Assembly: GCA_001598975.1 (NCBI GenBank)
Contig: BBXU01003152.1
Location: 1 to 32,116, forward strand
From: Parachlorella kessleri
Taxonomy: Eukaryota; Chlorophyta; Trebouxiophyceae; Chlorellales; Chlorellaceae
DNA: 32,116 nucleotides
Direction: 5' to 3'
Positions 29,879-32,116 of the stretch are shown in pieces. A program made the position numbers and the translations under genes. Each line of letters starts with the position of its first letter. Position 1 is the stretch's first letter. Below the pieces are notes generated by a model. The model had not been told where the DNA came from. It did no database searches and saw only the letters and a program-made list of their open reading frames with translations.

Positions 29879-29951
29879 TAGGCCCTACCGGATTCGAACC
29901 GATGACCCGCTGCTTGTAAGGCAGCCGCTCTACCAACTGAGCTAAAAGCCT
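29879..29951 (-). tRNA. trnV-UAC: tRNA-Val (anticodon UAC)
   Basis: A 73-nt minus-strand cloverleaf: acceptor arms AGGCTTT/AGGGCCT with two T-G pairs, D arm GCTC...GAGC, anticodon stem GCTGC/GCAGC around CTTACAA (anticodon TAC), and T loop TTCGAAT. Continuous, whereas streptophyte trnV-UAC has an intron. No CCA is encoded. Confidence 0.92.
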
Positions 29952-30002
29952 TAATTATTTTTTTATATATTTTAAAAGAAAAAATAAGAAAATGCAATTT
30001 GT

Positions 30003-30059
30003 TTTTTTCTTTTATTTTTTGGTTTTTTAAATTAAAAAACCAAAAAATAAAAGAAAAAA
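30003..30059. repeat. 28-bp palindrome between rpoC2 and trnV
   Basis: Arms 30003-30030 and 30032-30059 pair perfectly over 28 bp around one central base. It lies between the rpoC2 3' end and trnV on the minus strand and may act as an rpoC2 3'-end element. A further imperfect inverted repeat (TTTATTTTGTTCTA... with TAGAACAAAATAAA) follows at about 30076-30125. Confidence 0.8.
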
Positions 30060-30229
30060 CAACTAAATATCAATTTCTTTATTTTGTTCTAGTTCTAATT
30101 ATTTGGTTTTTAGAACAAAATAAAGAAATTTCAGAATTACATACTATTTTTTCTAATTTTACTATTTATTCCAGGTTTCAACCAGGTTTTTTTTTCAAAA
30201 AACAAAGTATATTCCATTTCTTTAAATAA

Positions 30230-32116
30230 TTAATTATTTAAAGAAATGGGAGCGGAACCAACTTTGTTTTTAGAAAAGGAAACCAATCCTGTTCCTGTTG
30301 GAATCAATTGTCCTAAAATTACATTTTCATGCAATCCACGTAAAAAATCTGTTTTTTTAGTTAAAGCACTTCGAACTAAAACTCTACTAACTTCTTGAAA
30401 ACTAGCTGATAAAAGAAAACTTTCTGATTGTAAAACACTTTTTGTAATTCCAAGAATAATAGGTTCATAAATAGCTGGGCGTTTACCTAGAGAACAAAGT
30501 TGATTGTTTAATTTTTGTATTCTTATAAATGGAATAAGTTCACCAGGTAATAAACCACTATCCCCACCAGCTAATATACGTACTCGAGTGGTCATTTGGC
30601 GAACAATAATCTCAATGTGTTTTTGAGAAAGTTTGACTCCTTGTGAAGAATAAGCTTGTAAAATACTTTGGACTAAATAAAACTGGATTTTATTTAAACT
30701 ATCAGCTACAGCTTCTGATAAATTAGTATGAAGATTGTGAATTGATACTTTTTTGTATTTTAATGATGATATAAAATATTTTTTTAAACGATTATGGACA
30801 CTATTTCGAATAATCGTACCACCGTGAGTCTCTCGTGCTTCAAAAAGCTGTTCAATTTTTGGAATACCTTGTACAATATCTTCCGTTTGTAAACGTCGTG
30901 ATTTTAATGTAACTAAAAGATCATTTTTTTGGATTAAATCATGTTGAAAGATATGAATAATTCCACGAGCAGATGCTAAAAAAGGAATACCTAAACGAAT
31001 GGTAAATTGAGTGAAATTTTTGTTTAAAATAAAACCACTAGTTGAAGATGCAATACCAGGAAAAATTTCTGTTCCCAAACGAACAATACTACCTATTTGA
31101 ACTTGTTTATTTTTATTAAAGTTTTTCGTATCAAATAAATTTAATGTGACAAGATTTTTTCTTGTCAAAATACATATAACACTTGTATTTTCTTTTGATT
31201 TCAAACATCGAAATTCACCATCCTTTGTTATTTTAACAAAACTTGTAGTTATTTTATTATTGGGAATCACCCAACTATTTTCAAATATTTCAAAATAAAA
31301 TGAAATATTTTCAGGTAATGAGAGAAAATTGTAGAAAAATAAATTTAAACCTAGAACAGGTAGTTTATGATTTTTTAGATAATTTGATAAAAAATAACTT
31401 TGATTTACTCCTTTAAATAACAAAGGGGCATTTAAATTAATTAATAGTTTAAAAATATTTTTTGACAAAAACCAACCTTGAGATACAGATAGTATCAATT
31501 GGAATTTTTTTCTTAGTTTTGGATTGTTTTGAAAAATAGTAGATTGTTGTTTTGTAAATAATGGTGAATTTGTTAAACAAATAGTATTGATTTTTTTCAT
31601 ACTATTCCATTGGTTAATTAAATGTTGTTTTTGTGGTAAAGAAAATTCATTTATTCGAGAAACAATGAAAAAACATTTTGTTGTATTTGAATTAACTTGT
31701 TGAGCTTTTCTTACCAAAGGTCTCATATTTATATTTGGTTTATTGTTATTTAAATTAAAATCTACATTTTGTAGTTTATAGTACAAAAAACATTCAACAA
31801 AATTTTTTTTATTTTGAGAAAAAGATAATTTTTCTTTTGTAAAAAACTTAAAGTTACTAGTATTTTGGTAAATTTTTTCTGAATAGTTTGCTTTTTCAGA
31901 ACCAAAAGAATTGTTTGTTAAAAAATGTTCTTTAGAATACCAAATATTTTGGTAATATTTATTTGACTTTTTGTTTTTTAATGATTTAATTAATCCAATT
32001 TTATTTGTAGGAATATATGTAATAGATGTTTTGGAATTGAAAAATGATAAATTATCAAATCTTTTCCCTTGTTCCAAAATAAATGATTTTTTATTTGTTT
32101 TAAATTTATTAATTAC
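30230..32116 (-). CDS. rpoC2: RNA polymerase beta'' subunit, C-terminal part (runs off the window)
   Basis: C-terminal part of the beta'' subunit of plastid-encoded RNA polymerase. The frame stays open through 32116, so the 5' end lies outside; the apparent start at 32077 is an internal TTG. Within the 628 visible codons, the conserved blocks are DIVQGIPKIEQLFEAR, SQGVKLSQKHIEIIVRQMTT, GDSGLLPGELI, ILGITKSVLQSESFLLSASF, and FLRGLHENVILGQLIPTGTG, all near the end. The stretch upstream (before about 31100) is poorly conserved and Asn/Lys/Phe-rich, as usual for algal RpoC2 insertions. The final residues (VSFSKNKVGSAPISLNN) are encoded by a dispersed repeat copy (about 30240-30290), giving an atypical C-terminus. 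Confidence 0.96.
   Translation of the reverse strand, partial: VINKFKTNKKSFILEQGKRFDNLSFFNSKTSITYIPTNKIGLIKSLKNKKSNKYYQNIWYSKEHFLTNNSFGSEKANYSEKIYQNTSNFKFFTKEKLSFSQNKKNFVECFLYYKLQNVDFNLNNNKPNINMRPLVRKAQQVNSNTTKCFFIVSRINEFSLPQKQHLINQWNSMKKINTICLTNSPLFTKQQSTIFQNNPKLRKKFQLILSVSQGWFLSKNIFKLLINLNAPLLFKGVNQSYFLSNYLKNHKLPVLGLNLFFYNFLSLPENISFYFEIFENSWVIPNNKITTSFVKITKDGEFRCLKSKENTSVICILTRKNLVTLNLFDTKNFNKNKQVQIGSIVRLGTEIFPGIASSTSGFILNKNFTQFTIRLGIPFLASARGIIHIFQHDLIQKNDLLVTLKSRRLQTEDIVQGIPKIEQLFEARETHGGTIIRNSVHNRLKKYFISSLKYKKVSIHNLHTNLSEAVADSLNKIQFYLVQSILQAYSSQGVKLSQKHIEIIVRQMTTRVRILAGGDSGLLPGELIPFIRIQKLNNQLCSLGKRPAIYEPIILGITKSVLQSESFLLSASFQEVSRVLVRSALTKKTDFLRGLHENVILGQLIPTGTGLVSFSKNKVGSAPISLNN

Noticed and set aside
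29999..30229. 76-codon plus-strand ORF next to rpoC2.
   Set aside because: It covers the 28-bp palindrome and repeat modules and has no recognisable motif.

Overview
This window is a stretch of chloroplast (plastid) DNA from a green alga. It is AT-rich and packed with photosystem I and II, ATP synthase and plastid housekeeping genes, on both strands and without any recognisable intron. The combination chlB, accD, cysA, tilS, ycf47, psaM, psb30 and a long ftsH-like gene is typical of chlorophyte plastids. It fits a trebouxiophyte or a related core chlorophyte best, because cysA and accD are lost in many other lineages; that placement is inference.

Layout, left to right. trnS(GGA), an odd AtpI/GIY-YIG chimeric ORF, rps4, atpE, atpB, psaB, psaA and chlB all lie on the minus strand (17-12586). 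A plus-strand block follows: psbK, psb30, psaM, trnQ(UUG), then trnF(GAA) and a frame-broken tilS, with ycf47 reversed between trnQ and trnF. trnK(UUU) and psbZ are on the minus strand. trnG(UCC), trnH(GUG), the psbE-psbF-psbL-psbJ cluster and trnL(CAA) are on the plus strand. The 1,495-codon ftsH-like gene is on the minus strand, trnT(GGU) on the plus strand, and cysA, accD, psaI, trnV(UAC) and the 3' part of rpoC2 on the minus strand. rpoC2 runs off the right edge.

The genes make up photosystem cores and small subunits (psaA, psaB, psaI, psaM, psbE, psbF, psbJ, psbK, psbL, psbZ, psb30), CF1 (atpB, atpE), light-independent chlorophyll synthesis (chlB), fatty acid synthesis (accD), sulfate import (cysA), a SecG-like protein (ycf47), an AAA+ motor (ftsH), and gene expression (rps4, rpoC2, tilS and nine tRNAs).

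The most unusual content is not a classical gene. First, short palindromic repeat families (a TTCCAAAAAC...GTTTTTGGAA type, a TTCCAGGT...ACCTGGAA type, a GTTCTTGTTC...GAACAAGAAC type, and GC-richer GACGCAAGTTGC-like tags) fill nearly every spacer. They have also entered reading frames: accD, chlB, tilS, ftsH and the end of rpoC2 carry related peptides such as VGSKNxVFGKGTN. Second, a 199-codon ORF joins the N-terminus of AtpI to a decayed GIY-YIG endonuclease domain. Third, tilS needs two frame changes of the same sign, both possible at poly-A runs. Many spacers also hold near-perfect stem-loops of 20 to 38 bp.
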